Source: Bacteroidales bacterium (GTDB lineage: Bacteria; Bacteroidota; Bacteroidia; Bacteroidales; Tenuifilaceae). From it: DNA of 64,000 bases. The position numbers and the translations under genes were made by a program. Below are positions 17,238 through 26,441 of the stretch, piece after piece; position 1 is the first letter of the stretch, and the number at the start of each line of letters is the position of its first letter. The DNA lies in contig JABFRB010000010.1 in NCBI GenBank assembly GCA_013141385.1, positions 62,001-126,000 on the forward strand, in the 5' to 3' direction. The notes below the pieces were generated by a model, which searched no databases, was not told the DNA's origin, and was given only the letters and a program-made list of their open reading frames with translations.

Positions 17238-17801
17238 TTATTTGTAATACAATTTTTCAAGACGTTCTCGCAAATATGCAATTGCGTAACGCTTTCGCGA
17301 TATGAGGGTTTTAGTATTATCACCGGTAATTTCAGCAATTTGTTGAAAGGTTAGACCCTCCAGCTCGTTCCAGATAAACACCTGACTTTGTTCTGGGGGT
17401 AATTCATCCAAAGCAGCGAATATTGCTTCCCTAACAGTTTTTTGTTCAAACTCACTCTCGGGGTTAACAATATCAGCAAGGATGGCCTCAGGATAAAACA
17501 TTTCATTATCCTCATCTTCATAGGCGAGATCTTCCAATGATTGTGGTTTCTTTTTCCGTTGTTTATCCACAATTCTATTTCGGCTAACCCTGAAGAGCCA
17601 TGCACTTAGCTGTTCAATAGGTTCAATGTCAACAATACTACTAAGCTGATACCAAACATCCTGCAGTATATCTTCTGCATCAGCATCATTCTTGACACGG
17701 CTTCGGATAAATTTGAATAGTTGTTTTCCGTAATTCTGCACAGCATTTATTATGTTCTGCTGTCGCTCTTGAGCCATTGATAATACAATTAAATCCTCCA
17801 T
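17238..17801 (-). CDS. ECF-type RNA polymerase sigma factor
   Basis: A 187-residue sigma-70 family protein of the extracytoplasmic-function class. Region 2 contains SRVKNDADAEDILQDVWYQ and the -10 recognition helix LSAWLFRVSRNRIVDKQRKKK. Region 4 contains LDELPPEQSQVFIWNELEGLTFQQIAEITGDNTKTLISRKRYAIAYLRERL-like helix-turn-helix sequence. The start could also be Met9 (17777). The next gene is a small Cys/His-rich membrane protein in the same operon. No classic zinc anti-sigma factor is visible nearby. Confidence 0.9.
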   Translation of the reverse strand: MEDLIVLSMAQERQQNIINAVQNYGKQLFKFIRSRVKNDADAEDILQDVWYQLSSIVDIEPIEQLSAWLFRVSRNRIVDKQRKKKPQSLEDLAYEDEDNEMFYPEAILADIVNPESEFEQKTVREAIFAALDELPPEQSQVFIWNELEGLTFQQIAEITGDNTKTLISRKRYAIAYLRERLEKLYYK

Positions 17802-17929
17802 ATACTAGGGAAGACGAATATGGAAGGGAATTACTTTAAAGATATGAGGTTTTTTTTATTCAATATCACTATTTAATAGTTCCGTCAGTCAAACTATTGA
17901 AAATGAATGGGTTTTATAATAAAAAAGAA

Positions 17930-17954
17930 GGGAGGCAACATAAATGTGCCTCCC
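17930..17954 (-). terminator. Terminator of the beta-barrel gene 17970-19337
   Basis: An 8-bp stem (GGGAGGCA at 17930-17937 with TGCCTCCC at 17947-17954). Read on the minus strand it is followed by a T-rich tract, as expected for a terminator of the gene ending at 17970. Confidence 0.75.
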
Positions 17955-17969
17955 TCCACTTCTTAGTAT

Positions 17970-19337
17970 TTAGAAAATGTAGTATTGTAATGCTGCCCTA
18001 AATCCAAAATCTACTGTTTTAATTGTTGATATTGGAGCATACATTCTATTGAAGTTATAATTTACATTTGCGTTAATTTGTAATCGCAATTTCTCTGAAA
18101 AATAGTAATTGCATGACCCTGCAATGTTTGGGGTAATTTCTATTCTATCATTCGTATCCACATTGAAATATTTAGTTAAAACAATACCACTTCCAAAATT
18201 AATTACTGTTCTTGTATTAGGAATATATGATAAAAAATAACTAGCCTGCCCACTAATTGATTGGTAATTGTTTATAGCTGAATATGAACCTACTGTATCA
18301 TATTTAAAAATATTGAAAGAACCATTTAAAGAATAACCCTCTTGCCATTTAAGACCTTTAATCCATGATGAGCCAAAGCCCGCGTTGAAACCAATCCCAT
18401 ATCGGGTTAATTCATGCCTCTGTTTTGAGATTACTAAATCATTTAATGTGTATTTATAAAAATTATTATTGTAGGACAGTATTGGAGATACTCCAAAGAA
18501 CCAACTTTTACCTGTTTGCCAACTCTGTGAGCGTGCGTAATTCCAGTTATCATTAATAATACCAAAATATAGACCATCCGTTTTAGTAGTTAGGCCTTTT
18601 GATACAAGAAACGAATCAACGGCAACATACTCTTGTATCCTTTTTGTTCGAGTGTCGATTACCCTTTTATTTAATGTTTTTGTAATGAAGTCTGCAAGTT
18701 CAAAGACTTCGTCCTCATTTGGAGATCGGGATAAACGCCCCTGTTTAACAAGATCATCGAGTATATAAATAGCTAACCGGGCATCCGTTACATTCTCATA
18801 ACGGCCTCTACCAATCTGAATTGATAACATATTATTTGCAAAAAAGTAGTTGTTAAGGGTTTTAGAAACATCCGTGAAATTATCTTGCCTACTATGCGAT
18901 TGTGAGGGCGACATATATGTTGAGAAGTTGATTGCAAAGAAATTTTTATCCGAAATATAAAATTTGTTATTTATTGATGCGCTTAGATAGAGCGAGTTAC
19001 TAGAACTGGAATATGTGTTGATTGAAGAAACTTCACTTTTCCCATAATTATTATTAAAACCGAAACTAATGTTTTGATTTCCATAATATTTTCTGCTTTG
19101 ACTGGTTGAAGAATATGAAATACCTCCATTAGAAGATAAATTATTCTGATTTGAATTGGTTGATGAATTTATATATCGACCTTCATTATTAAAATTTAAG
19201 TTAGTGCTCAATGATTTGTACCTAAAATCAGTGAGTTTATACTTATTCAAGTTAATATTATCAAATTGGGCTTTTGAGTTAAACCCTATTAATACTAGCA
19301 TTCCCAACAATAGATAAATTAAGTGTTTCTTATTCAT
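17970..19337 (-). CDS. Outer-membrane beta-barrel protein, function unknown
   Basis: A 455-residue exported protein with a signal peptide (MNKKHLIYLLLGMLVLIGFNSKAQF). The first part (about 40-180) is rich in Asn/Ser/Tyr with alternating strands (SGGISYSSTS, NISFGFNNN, LYLSASINNKFYIS). A more helical linker follows (ARLAIYILDDLVKQGRLS, FITKTLNKRVIDTRTKRI). The second half returns to amphipathic strands and ends in GFRAALQYYIF with a terminal aromatic residue, as barrels do. I cannot assign a family. Single gene with its own terminator. Confidence 0.75.
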   Translation of the reverse strand: MNKKHLIYLLLGMLVLIGFNSKAQFDNINLNKYKLTDFRYKSLSTNLNFNNEGRYINSSTNSNQNNLSSNGGISYSSTSQSRKYYGNQNISFGFNNNYGKSEVSSINTYSSSSNSLYLSASINNKFYISDKNFFAINFSTYMSPSQSHSRQDNFTDVSKTLNNYFFANNMLSIQIGRGRYENVTDARLAIYILDDLVKQGRLSRSPNEDEVFELADFITKTLNKRVIDTRTKRIQEYVAVDSFLVSKGLTTKTDGLYFGIINDNWNYARSQSWQTGKSWFFGVSPILSYNNNFYKYTLNDLVISKQRHELTRYGIGFNAGFGSSWIKGLKWQEGYSLNGSFNIFKYDTVGSYSAINNYQSISGQASYFLSYIPNTRTVINFGSGIVLTKYFNVDTNDRIEITPNIAGSCNYYFSEKLRLQINANVNYNFNRMYAPISTIKTVDFGFRAALQYYIF

Positions 19338-19464
19338 AGTTAAAATTTTAAGTGTTTAATATAATTTGCATTTTCATATTATCTGCTACAATTTCAGGCA
19401 TTGGTCTAAAATTCTAATTGTTAATCATGCATGTTGACTCTTGGTTATCTTTATTTACTTCTTT

Positions 19465-20256
19465 TTATTCTACCCTTTCTGCTCTGGGTTTGTTTTTTGT
19501 GTGTAATATTCTACCTGTAATAATCGACGAAATAGAACAACTCAAAACTATTGTTGGAATAGTGTAACGAATCGTTTTGGGTTTTTGCGGTGCAGATCCT
19601 GATGAGTAGGGGAAAACGTTATTGTTCATCACATTTTTAGTAAAATTATACTGTGCTAACTTCATCTCGTATTCACTTTTCCTGTCAGCATTTATTATTG
19701 CATCTAAACTAAAAAGAACCGATGATGTAAATGTCCCTATAATTCCCCAAATGATCATCAATCTGGCATTCTGATAGTTTTTACCAGCAGGTGTTATTAA
19801 CCATTTCTGGTTTGTAGATACCGGATCAATGATAAATCGTGTTTTGTAACTACGGTTATCTGTAATTACAAGTGAAACAGGGTTATTCCTTTCGAAATAA
19901 TGGGTGCTTGGTGCATTACATAAAAAATCTAATTTAGTAAATGACCCGTGTTGAGAAGTAAAATGGTCACCAACAAAACCTGATGTATTGATCTCTCCCA
20001 AACAAATTTCCTTATACAAAGAAATTGGCCGATCAGACTGCGTTTGAAAAATAACTTTAACTCTTGTTGAATCCTGTCCATTTACGTTAACGCAAAAAGT
20101 TATCAGGGCAATGAAAATAATCAATTTAAATACTGTTGCCCGAGCAAATGTCTTTTTTTTGCTTGACTGATCGAACCTGTTGATTTGTCCAGAAACGATA
20201 CGCTTTACAGAACTCGTTAACGTAGTTGTGGAAGCAAACTTACTTAGATCACTCAT
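19465..20256 (-). CDS. Membrane protein of unknown function
   Basis: A 263-residue protein. A basic N-terminal stretch of about 40 residues precedes a first hydrophobic segment (FKLIIFIALITFCVNVNGQ, about 44-61) that may be a signal anchor or a cleaved signal. A soluble beta-like domain follows (about 65-160, VKVIFQTQSDRPISLYKEICLGE...), then two hydrophobic helices (LMIIWGIIGTFTSSVLFSL and IPTIVLSCSISSIITG). The true start may be downstream, nearer the hydrophobic segment. No family recognised. It is 127 bp upstream of the barrel gene on the same strand. Confidence 0.6.
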   Translation of the reverse strand: MSDLSKFASTTTLTSSVKRIVSGQINRFDQSSKKKTFARATVFKLIIFIALITFCVNVNGQDSTRVKVIFQTQSDRPISLYKEICLGEINTSGFVGDHFTSQHGSFTKLDFLCNAPSTHYFERNNPVSLVITDNRSYKTRFIIDPVSTNQKWLITPAGKNYQNARLMIIWGIIGTFTSSVLFSLDAIINADRKSEYEMKLAQYNFTKNVMNNNVFPYSSGSAPQKPKTIRYTIPTIVLSCSISSIITGRILHTKNKPRAERVE

Positions 20257-20432
20257 AGTTTTAGGGTTATAAGGGTTAGCTTATTCACTACAAATGAAGA
20301 CTCATTTGGATGCACTTACAAATACTTTATCATGAACACGTCGATCAAATTCACAAATGAGCATTTTATCGCATTATCATTGTAACTACAATTTCTCAAT
20401 CCCAAGGAGTATTGGTAATTCTTTATGTATAA

Positions 20433-20465
20433 TTGCCTTAATTCGTCAATGTTTTTATACTTTTG
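20433..20465 (+). promoter_or_regulatory. Bacteroidetes-type promoter of the LytS-like sensor gene
   Basis: TTG (20433-20435), 22-bp spacer, TACTTTTG (20458-20465). Transcription would start near 20471, which makes the ATG at 20466 unlikely and supports ATG 20487 as the start of the sensor gene. Confidence 0.6.
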
Positions 20466-20486
20466 ATGATAAAAGCGGCATTCTCG

Positions 20487-23400
20487 ATGAATTCATTTCT
20501 TCAATTAATATCATTTATATGTATTATTCTAGGCTTATCGGCTAAAGGCGTAATTGCACAAACACAATATTCAAACCCTGAAACTTTTAATATCATAAAT
20601 GGATTACCTAACAACGAGGTAAGGTGTTTACTGAAAGACTCTAAGGGTTATATTTGGGTTGGTACATCATACGGATTAGCAAAATACGATGGTAATAAGT
20701 TTTCGGTTTTTAAGCATCAGCCAAATTCAAATAGCATCTCGGGTGATGTTATAACAGTCATCTTTGAAGATGATAAGAAAAACATTCTGGTCGGAACCAA
20801 TGGGTTATCGATATTAGAGCGTAAGACCAGTAAATGGAAGAACTATCTGCATGATCCCAACAACAAGCTATCTATAAGCAACCCAGGAGTATCTTCAATA
20901 GCGCAGGAGAATGATAGTATATACTGGATTATCACCTATAATGGGGTAAATAAATTCAATATCAATACAGGTAGGTTTACCAATCTAAAATTTAATGTTA
21001 ACTCAAGGATTCTTTCTTCGAAAATATTAGACTTTGTGCCCAATAGAAGTATCTCCTTCTTTATTTCTTTCACCGCCTATCAGTACGATTTAATAAATAA
21101 TACATATAAAGCACTAACTATTAGCAATTTTGAGTTTAATAACGACATTGTATTTAATCGCAATATTATTGGTATTAAACGCTTAGGGTTAGATAAATAT
21201 AAACTTGTCAGGTACGATCTTTCAACAAAAAAGGAATACTCACTTTTGGCAGTTAACGATGGTAATTGCTTACTATTTCATGATAATGAGACTCTTTATC
21301 TGGTATATAAAAACAAAATTTGCTCCTTTAATGCAACTTTTAAACTAACAAAAACCATATTCTTTCAGCCTCAAAAACTGAAATCGAAAATAGAGTATTA
21401 TTGTGGACTAAAGGAAGAAAATGGGACTATTTGGATTGGAACAAGTACTGGCTTATTTAAAATTCCTCCAAGTTCACCCTTTCATATTCTTGACGGAAAT
21501 AATGGGTTGACTAATGAGTACATAAGATCTTTGGCAATTGACAGCCGTAATAATTTATGGATTGGTGTTCGGCAGGGTGCTACATACCAAATTCCTAAAG
21601 CAGATACTCTTACAGCAAACAAAAGGAAAAGTGTCAATAGTTTCCTCTTCCCTACTATTAATGGTGAAGTGTATGCAACAAATCAAATTCTTGAGTTAAA
21701 AAACAAAGATTTTCTATTTGTAACTAACAAGGCTATTTACTACTATAGTGCACTTTTACAGAAATTCACAGATCAGTTTTACATCCCCAAAAATGGACAA
21801 TATTTTTCAGCCCTTGAGATACCCGGTGGCATTCTAATTGGCTCGCTTGAAAAGCCAACCCTTTTCAAGGTAATTGTTGATTCGAATAGAATAAAACTGG
21901 ACACATCGATTAAAATACAGAACATGCCTGATGTTGTTTACTCCCTTTATAAAGATACTGAAAACGAAGTGTGGCTGGGTGGAGAGGGGCTGTATAAACT
22001 CCATTTCAAGGGTAGTTCGAATAGTATTAACGTTGAAACCATTATTCCCTCAATCAATGAAACAAACTACACAAATAACTCTGTTTGGAATATTTTAGAA
22101 ATTGACGATGCCCGATTAATAGTATGTACAACCACCAATGGTTTTTATATTTATAATAAACATCTAAATAAAATTGAACATTTCAATAAAAACAATGGTC
22201 TATCTACCGATTTTACCTGTGCTATACAAAAAGACCACAACAACAATTTATGGATGAGCACTAAAGAGGGCATCAGTTTTATTGATTCTAAAAACTATAC
22301 AATTAAAAACTATACCGTTAAGAATGGCCCTTTTAATTGCGATTTCAATTTTAAAAGTTCTGCAAAAACCCGTAATAATTTCCTTCTTTTTGGCAGTAAA
22401 CAAGGGATTGTTTATTTCAATCCCGATAGTATTAAATCCAATAGCACTAAATATCCACTTTTAATAAACGAATTTCGGGTATTTGATAATGTCGTTAGGC
22501 GAGAACTGAAGCATAAGGATACCATTATTCTAAATCACGATGAAAACTTTTTTTCATTTGAATTCTCGCTACTCGATTTTAGAAATCCAAAGGAAATTCA
22601 TTATAAATACCAATTACTTAATTACAATAAGACTGAAAGAACTGTAAACAATGGTGTTAATTCGGCTAGCTACACAGATGTTCCTCCAGGAAAATATATC
22701 TTCCAACTAACAAGTAGTAATTCAACAGATATTGATTGTGAACAAAAGATTGAATTACTCTTGATTATACGACCAGCCTTTTATCAAACCCTACTATTCA
22801 AAATACTAACCGTTTTAATCGCCATTACGATTATTGGTTCAATAATTCTTGTTTTGATTCGAAGGCAGATGTTGCGAAGTAGGCTATATAAAATGGAACT
22901 TGATCTTTTGCGAGCGCAAATCAACCCTCACTTCATATTCAATACATTAACCTCAATACAGCAAAGCATTTTGATGAACAGTAAGGATATCGCATCTGAT
23001 CATCTTTCAAAATTCTCGCGATTAATGAGAATGTGCCTAGATTATTCGCATTTGGAATATATCCCCCTTGAAAAAGCAATACATTTTTATAAAACATACG
23101 TATCTGTGGAATCTGTAAATCTTGATGAAGAAATCTCTTTCCAAATAACTGTTGATAAAACTATTGATTCCAAAAAAACATTGATATCTCCAATGCTTAT
23201 TCAACCTTTTATTGAAAATGCAATCATTCATGGGCTTGCACCAAAACAAAAGGATATGCATTTAGAACTTACTATAAACAAAATGGGCGGATTGTTGATT
23301 TGTACTATTCAGGATAATGGCATTGGTAGGGTAAAGGCATCTGAAATTGCACAAAAGAAAGCAAATGGTCACCAATCGATGGGCATTGAACTCACTAAAA

Positions 23401-23528
23401 AAAGGATTCTACTACAGTTTCAGAAGAATTTGTTAATTAAAGATTCTATAGATATAACTGATAACTATGATGAAAATGGAAATCCAACAGGAACTACCGT
23501 GATGTTGAAGATTCTATATCGTTTATAA
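20487..23528 (+). CDS. Reg_prop/Y_Y_Y sensor with LytS-type histidine kinase
   Basis: A 1013-residue one-piece sensor. Signal peptide (MNSFLQLISFICIILGLSAKGVIAQ), then a periplasmic beta-propeller with repeated DSKGYIWVGTSYGLAKYDG-like motifs (also NGTIWIGTSTGLF, NNLWIGVRQGAT, NNLWMSTKEGISF). Next come a Y_Y_Y domain (FFSFEFSLLDFRNP...PPGKYIFQL), one transmembrane helix (TVLIAITIIGSIILVLI) and a cytoplasmic LytS/YehU-type kinase. The phosphoacceptor is His of QINPHFIFNTL at about residue 815, with ATP-binding N/G motifs (PFIENAIIHGL, DNGIG). Its expected partner is a LytTR regulator; the nearest is at 30009-30740 on the other strand. Confidence 0.9.
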   Translation: MNSFLQLISFICIILGLSAKGVIAQTQYSNPETFNIINGLPNNEVRCLLKDSKGYIWVGTSYGLAKYDGNKFSVFKHQPNSNSISGDVITVIFEDDKKNILVGTNGLSILERKTSKWKNYLHDPNNKLSISNPGVSSIAQENDSIYWIITYNGVNKFNINTGRFTNLKFNVNSRILSSKILDFVPNRSISFFISFTAYQYDLINNTYKALTISNFEFNNDIVFNRNIIGIKRLGLDKYKLVRYDLSTKKEYSLLAVNDGNCLLFHDNETLYLVYKNKICSFNATFKLTKTIFFQPQKLKSKIEYYCGLKEENGTIWIGTSTGLFKIPPSSPFHILDGNNGLTNEYIRSLAIDSRNNLWIGVRQGATYQIPKADTLTANKRKSVNSFLFPTINGEVYATNQILELKNKDFLFVTNKAIYYYSALLQKFTDQFYIPKNGQYFSALEIPGGILIGSLEKPTLFKVIVDSNRIKLDTSIKIQNMPDVVYSLYKDTENEVWLGGEGLYKLHFKGSSNSINVETIIPSINETNYTNNSVWNILEIDDARLIVCTTTNGFYIYNKHLNKIEHFNKNNGLSTDFTCAIQKDHNNNLWMSTKEGISFIDSKNYTIKNYTVKNGPFNCDFNFKSSAKTRNNFLLFGSKQGIVYFNPDSIKSNSTKYPLLINEFRVFDNVVRRELKHKDTIILNHDENFFSFEFSLLDFRNPKEIHYKYQLLNYNKTERTVNNGVNSASYTDVPPGKYIFQLTSSNSTDIDCEQKIELLLIIRPAFYQTLLFKILTVLIAITIIGSIILVLIRRQMLRSRLYKMELDLLRAQINPHFIFNTLTSIQQSILMNSKDIASDHLSKFSRLMRMCLDYSHLEYIPLEKAIHFYKTYVSVESVNLDEEISFQITVDKTIDSKKTLISPMLIQPFIENAIIHGLAPKQKDMHLELTINKMGGLLICTIQDNGIGRVKASEIAQKKANGHQSMGIELTKKRILLQFQKNLLIKDSIDITDNYDENGNPTGTTVMLKILYRL

Positions 23529-23705
23529 TCGATAACTTATAATAATTAACCCGAGTTGCTAGTTGCACTCAACCCTACCAAGAAACCAACTCTTTCAATT
23601 TCCTTGATGTTTCTATATCAAATAAAATCAATTAAATAATAACATGAAAAATATTGATTTTCAAATTTTAGCAATTTTCGGATTTCAAAACGAGTTGCCA
23701 TTTAC

Positions 23706-23713
23706 TACTTTTG
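23706..23713 (+). promoter_or_regulatory. Putative -7 element before the Ada-like gene
   Basis: TACTTTTG matches TAnnTTTG and ends 8 bases before ATG 23721, again suggesting a leaderless transcript. The -33 region is not clear. Confidence 0.35.
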
Positions 23714-23720
23714 TTGTATT

Positions 23721-24551
23721 ATGACAGATTACGAAAGAATAGCAAAGGCCATCGAATTTATTCATTCAAATTTTAAGGAACAACCTAATTTGGATGAAGT
23801 TGCAAGGCAGGTTTACTTAAGCCCTTTTCATTTTCAAAGGATGTTTAAAGAATGGGCTGGAGTAAGCCCTAAAAAGTTTCTGCAATTTTTAAGCGTTGAG
23901 TATGCCAAAAGACTACTTAGCAACGACATGTCGTTATTTGAAGTAAGTTACGAAACTGGTCTTAGCAGCACTAGCAGACTGCACGATTTGTTTATTACAA
24001 TCGAAGGCATGTCGCCTGGAGTGTATAAAAACGGAGGCAAGGATCTGCAAATCAACTACAGTTGTGCTGAAACAATTTTTGGGGATGTTATTATTGCTTC
24101 AACCGATAAGGGAATTTGTCACCTGAATTTTTCAGACAACAAGCAAAATGAAATTGAAAGTCTTACAAAGCAATTCCCCAATGCTTCCCTTATTCAAAGA
24201 ACGGATTTAATGCAACAAAATGCGCTCAAATTCTTTTCTAACGATTGGAGCGATTTGCAAAAAATTAAACTGCATTTAAAAGGTACCGACTTTCAAATTA
24301 AAGTGTGGCAATCGCTTCTGAAAATTCCATCAGGTAATGTATCTACCTATTCCAGGATTGCAGAAAACATTAATAACCGGCAAGCTGTTAGGGCCGTTGG
24401 AACAGCTATAGGCAGTAATCCTGTTGCTTATCTCATTCCCTGTCATAGGGTTATCAAATCATCTGGGCAAATTGGCGAATACCATTGGGGTTCAACACGA
24501 AAAAATGCGATACTGGGATGGGAAGCATCAAAAATAGCCGCTGAAGATTAA
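23721..24551 (+). CDS. Ada-like AraC regulator/methylated-DNA cysteine methyltransferase
   Basis: A 276-residue fusion. Residues 1-105 form an AraC-type double helix-turn-helix (LDEVARQVYLSPFHFQRMFKEWAGVSPKKFL). Residues 112-270 form an O6-alkylguanine-DNA alkyltransferase with acceptor C241 in IPCHRVIKSSGQIGEYHWG and the DNA-binding QAVRAVGTAIGSNP helix. The N-terminal zinc/phosphotriester domain of E. coli Ada is absent, so this is the shorter AraC-Ogt form. It repairs O6-alkylguanine by suicidal methyl transfer and probably regulates repair genes. It opens an accessory stretch of small, unrelated genes. Confidence 0.9.
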   Translation: MTDYERIAKAIEFIHSNFKEQPNLDEVARQVYLSPFHFQRMFKEWAGVSPKKFLQFLSVEYAKRLLSNDMSLFEVSYETGLSSTSRLHDLFITIEGMSPGVYKNGGKDLQINYSCAETIFGDVIIASTDKGICHLNFSDNKQNEIESLTKQFPNASLIQRTDLMQQNALKFFSNDWSDLQKIKLHLKGTDFQIKVWQSLLKIPSGNVSTYSRIAENINNRQAVRAVGTAIGSNPVAYLIPCHRVIKSSGQIGEYHWGSTRKNAILGWEASKIAAED

Positions 24552-24617
24552 GACAGCAAGAAACGGATTGTGCACGGAAGTATAGCGGTCTATTTTTGCA
24601 GAAAAAAATAGATAGTT

Positions 24618-25097
24618 ATGAGAAATTTCAGAATTGTTCCATTGACCCCGGAATTTGTTAGCAAGATTAAATCATCACAAAAGGATGATTTTGGACACGA
24701 CATTGTAGAGCAAGTCGCATCGGGATATGGGCCATGCAGACTGTCCTTAAAACCTTTCGAAATAGGTGTGGATAAGCGATTACTTTTGAGTTACAGCCCT
24801 TTTGAAATAGACAATGCCTACAATCAGCCGGGACCGGTTTTTATTCATAAAAAAGATGTCGAACCTTATAGCGATATTTATCGATTTCCAAAGGAAATAA
24901 AAGATGACAAAGTGAATTTTCCTCTTTCACTGATCGGCTATAGTAAAGACCAACAAATGATATTTACGCAATTGGTGGGCGATGCTGATGTTGACGACCT
25001 GATAGCAGAAATATTCGATCATAATCCGGATGTGAAATACTTGCATGCACGTAACGCAGAACCCTGTTGCTTTATTTGTAAAATCGAAAGAATTTGA
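24618..25097 (+). CDS. DUF1203 domain protein
   Basis: A 159-residue cytoplasmic protein that I match to DUF1203 from its layout: FRIVPLTPEF at the start, GYGPCRLSLKPF, the central GPVFIHKKDVEPY, FPLSLIGYSKDQQMI, and the end LHARNAEPCCFICKIER. Function unknown; conserved Cys/His in the C-terminal part suggest ligand or metal binding. It is 66 bp after the Ada-like gene, co-directional, with no obvious functional link to neighbours. Such single small genes are common in mobile gene cassettes. Confidence 0.75.
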   Translation: MRNFRIVPLTPEFVSKIKSSQKDDFGHDIVEQVASGYGPCRLSLKPFEIGVDKRLLLSYSPFEIDNAYNQPGPVFIHKKDVEPYSDIYRFPKEIKDDKVNFPLSLIGYSKDQQMIFTQLVGDADVDDLIAEIFDHNPDVKYLHARNAEPCCFICKIERI

Positions 25098-25191
25098 AAC
25101 TGGGCTTTTGTATTTCGGGTTAAGATTGTTGCCTTCACAATGCAACGAAAAATGAATGAAAATCATCTATCACATGAAGTAAATTAGGTAA

Positions 25192-25536
25192 ATGAACCCT
25201 TTAGTCACTATACTTGCTCTTATAATTGGCGGTTATATGCTCATTGATGGAATTTATGTTATTCTGAAAGGTAAATATATCGATCCGGAAAAATCAGGTC
25301 TCTGGGCAAATTTATTTAACAAACTCAACATAGATGTTTTTCAACTGGGGCCATTGTTCATTTGCATGGGATTGTTTTGGCTTATCTGGATATTTGCTCT
25401 GTGGGCAAATCAAATCTGGACATTCGGATTTGGACTTTTTGTTTCAGTACTAACGCTTTGGTACATATCAGTTGGAACATTGTTTTCAATTATTATTGTT
25501 TTACTCTTTGCAGCAAAACATAAATTAAGGATATAA
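25192..25536 (+). CDS. Small membrane protein, unknown
   Basis: A 114-residue very hydrophobic protein with about three transmembrane helices: residues 3-25 (LVTILALIIGGYMLIDGIYVIL), about 50-73 (FQLGPLFICMGLFWLIWIFAL) and about 78-110 (FGLFVSVLTLWYISVGTLFSIIIVLLF), and a basic end. No family recognised. It belongs to the run of small plus-strand genes between the Ada-like gene and the SnoaL-like gene. Confidence 0.6.
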   Translation: MNPLVTILALIIGGYMLIDGIYVILKGKYIDPEKSGLWANLFNKLNIDVFQLGPLFICMGLFWLIWIFALWANQIWTFGFGLFVSVLTLWYISVGTLFSIIIVLLFAAKHKLRI

Positions 25537-25622
25537 CAATTTTGCATTCTCTTTCTTCTTATTGCTAAGTTGAGAGAACATCATTATTCACGAAGTTATA
25601 GATAAACATATCGATAAAGAAG

Positions 25623-26099
25623 ATGAAACCAAGGATTCAAACAATTGACGAAAAAAAAGTAGTTGGGATCAGACTATCAATGAGCTTAACAAACTACCAA
25701 GTAGGTAACCTCTGGAAAAATTTTATGCCAAGGAGAAATGAAATCACCGACAAACTAACGGACGATTTAATTTCAATGGCAATTTATAAACCGGAACATT
25801 TCACTGATTTTAAGCCAACGAACGAATTCGAAAAGTGGGCGGCTGTTGAAGTTTCAAGTTTTGACAAAGTACCGGATGAAATGGAGATTTTCGTTTTGCC
25901 AGGTGGACTTTATGCCGTTTTTGATTACAAAGGCTTAAATACAGATCATTCAATTTTTCAATACATTTTGGGAACATGGTTGCCAGACTCAGAATATACC
26001 TTAGACAACAGGCCTCATTTTGAAGTGTTAGGCAACAAATATAAAAATAACGACCCCAAATCGGAAGAAGAAATTTGGATACCAATCAAACGAAAATAA
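25623..26099 (+). CDS. GyrI-like/AraC effector-binding domain protein
   Basis: A 158-residue stand-alone GyrI-like (SOUL/effector-binding) domain. The opening PRIQTIDEKKVVGIRLSMSL, the middle FEKWAAVEVSSFDKVPDEMEIFVLPGGLYAVFDYKG, and the end LDNRPHFEVLGNKY...EEEIWIPIKRK are typical. Such domains bind small hydrophobic molecules and may sequester drugs or, in GyrI itself, protect gyrase. No DNA-binding domain is attached. Start at ATG 25623, co-directional with its neighbours. Confidence 0.85.
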   Translation: MKPRIQTIDEKKVVGIRLSMSLTNYQVGNLWKNFMPRRNEITDKLTDDLISMAIYKPEHFTDFKPTNEFEKWAAVEVSSFDKVPDEMEIFVLPGGLYAVFDYKGLNTDHSIFQYILGTWLPDSEYTLDNRPHFEVLGNKYKNNDPKSEEEIWIPIKRK

Positions 26100-26330
26100 T
26101 GTGTGAAAATAAATATGTAAAAAAGTATCCGCAATAATTTCTAATGAACCTGCGCAAATAGTAAAATGTAGCCAAATGGCTTGCTTTTATCCAATGCATG
26201 AATGAGATCTTCTTAGTTGCGCACAAAAGCCTGTTTGTTGTAAACTGTTAAGTAGAAATTGCTTCCGATTACAGAGATTTATATTAGTGGTCATTGCAGG
26301 GCGACACGCAGACAGCAAAACATTAATGAA
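26100..26330. other. Intergenic stretch with no recognisable gene
   Basis: Between the GyrI-like gene and the broken signal-peptide remnant I see no open frame of note and no clear hairpin terminator. The sequence looks like eroded cassette DNA, but nothing specific can be supported. Confidence 0.4.
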
Positions 26331-26441
26331 ATGACAAAATAACTTCTAATAAAAGCATTGACATTTTGCCTTACATTGGCATACGGACAAAATAAACAGA
26401 CGACAACAAGAACGAACTAAAATCAAAAGACATCAGAAGAA
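26331..26441 (+). pseudogene. In-frame ghost of a signal peptide, broken by two TAA codons
   Basis: Read in the same frame as the SnoaL-like gene at 26442, this stretch gives MTK-stop-LLIKALTFCLTLAYGQNKQTTTRTN-stop-NQKTSEE-MGN. Apart from the TAA codons at 26340 and 26418 it is a textbook signal peptide with an AYGQ cleavage region, directly continuous with the downstream domain. The simplest reading is an exported SnoaL-like protein whose N-terminus decayed, leaving the domain to start internally at ATG 26442. Confidence 0.6.

Noticed and set aside
23721-24551. Full Ada protein with phosphotriester repair domain
   Set aside because: The N-terminal Cys-rich zinc domain is absent; the protein starts directly with the AraC-type HTH.
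26100-26330. Possible second attC-like site upstream of the SnoaL remnant
   Set aside because: I looked for a palindrome like that at 26851-26975 to bound a cassette on the left and found no convincing pairing.
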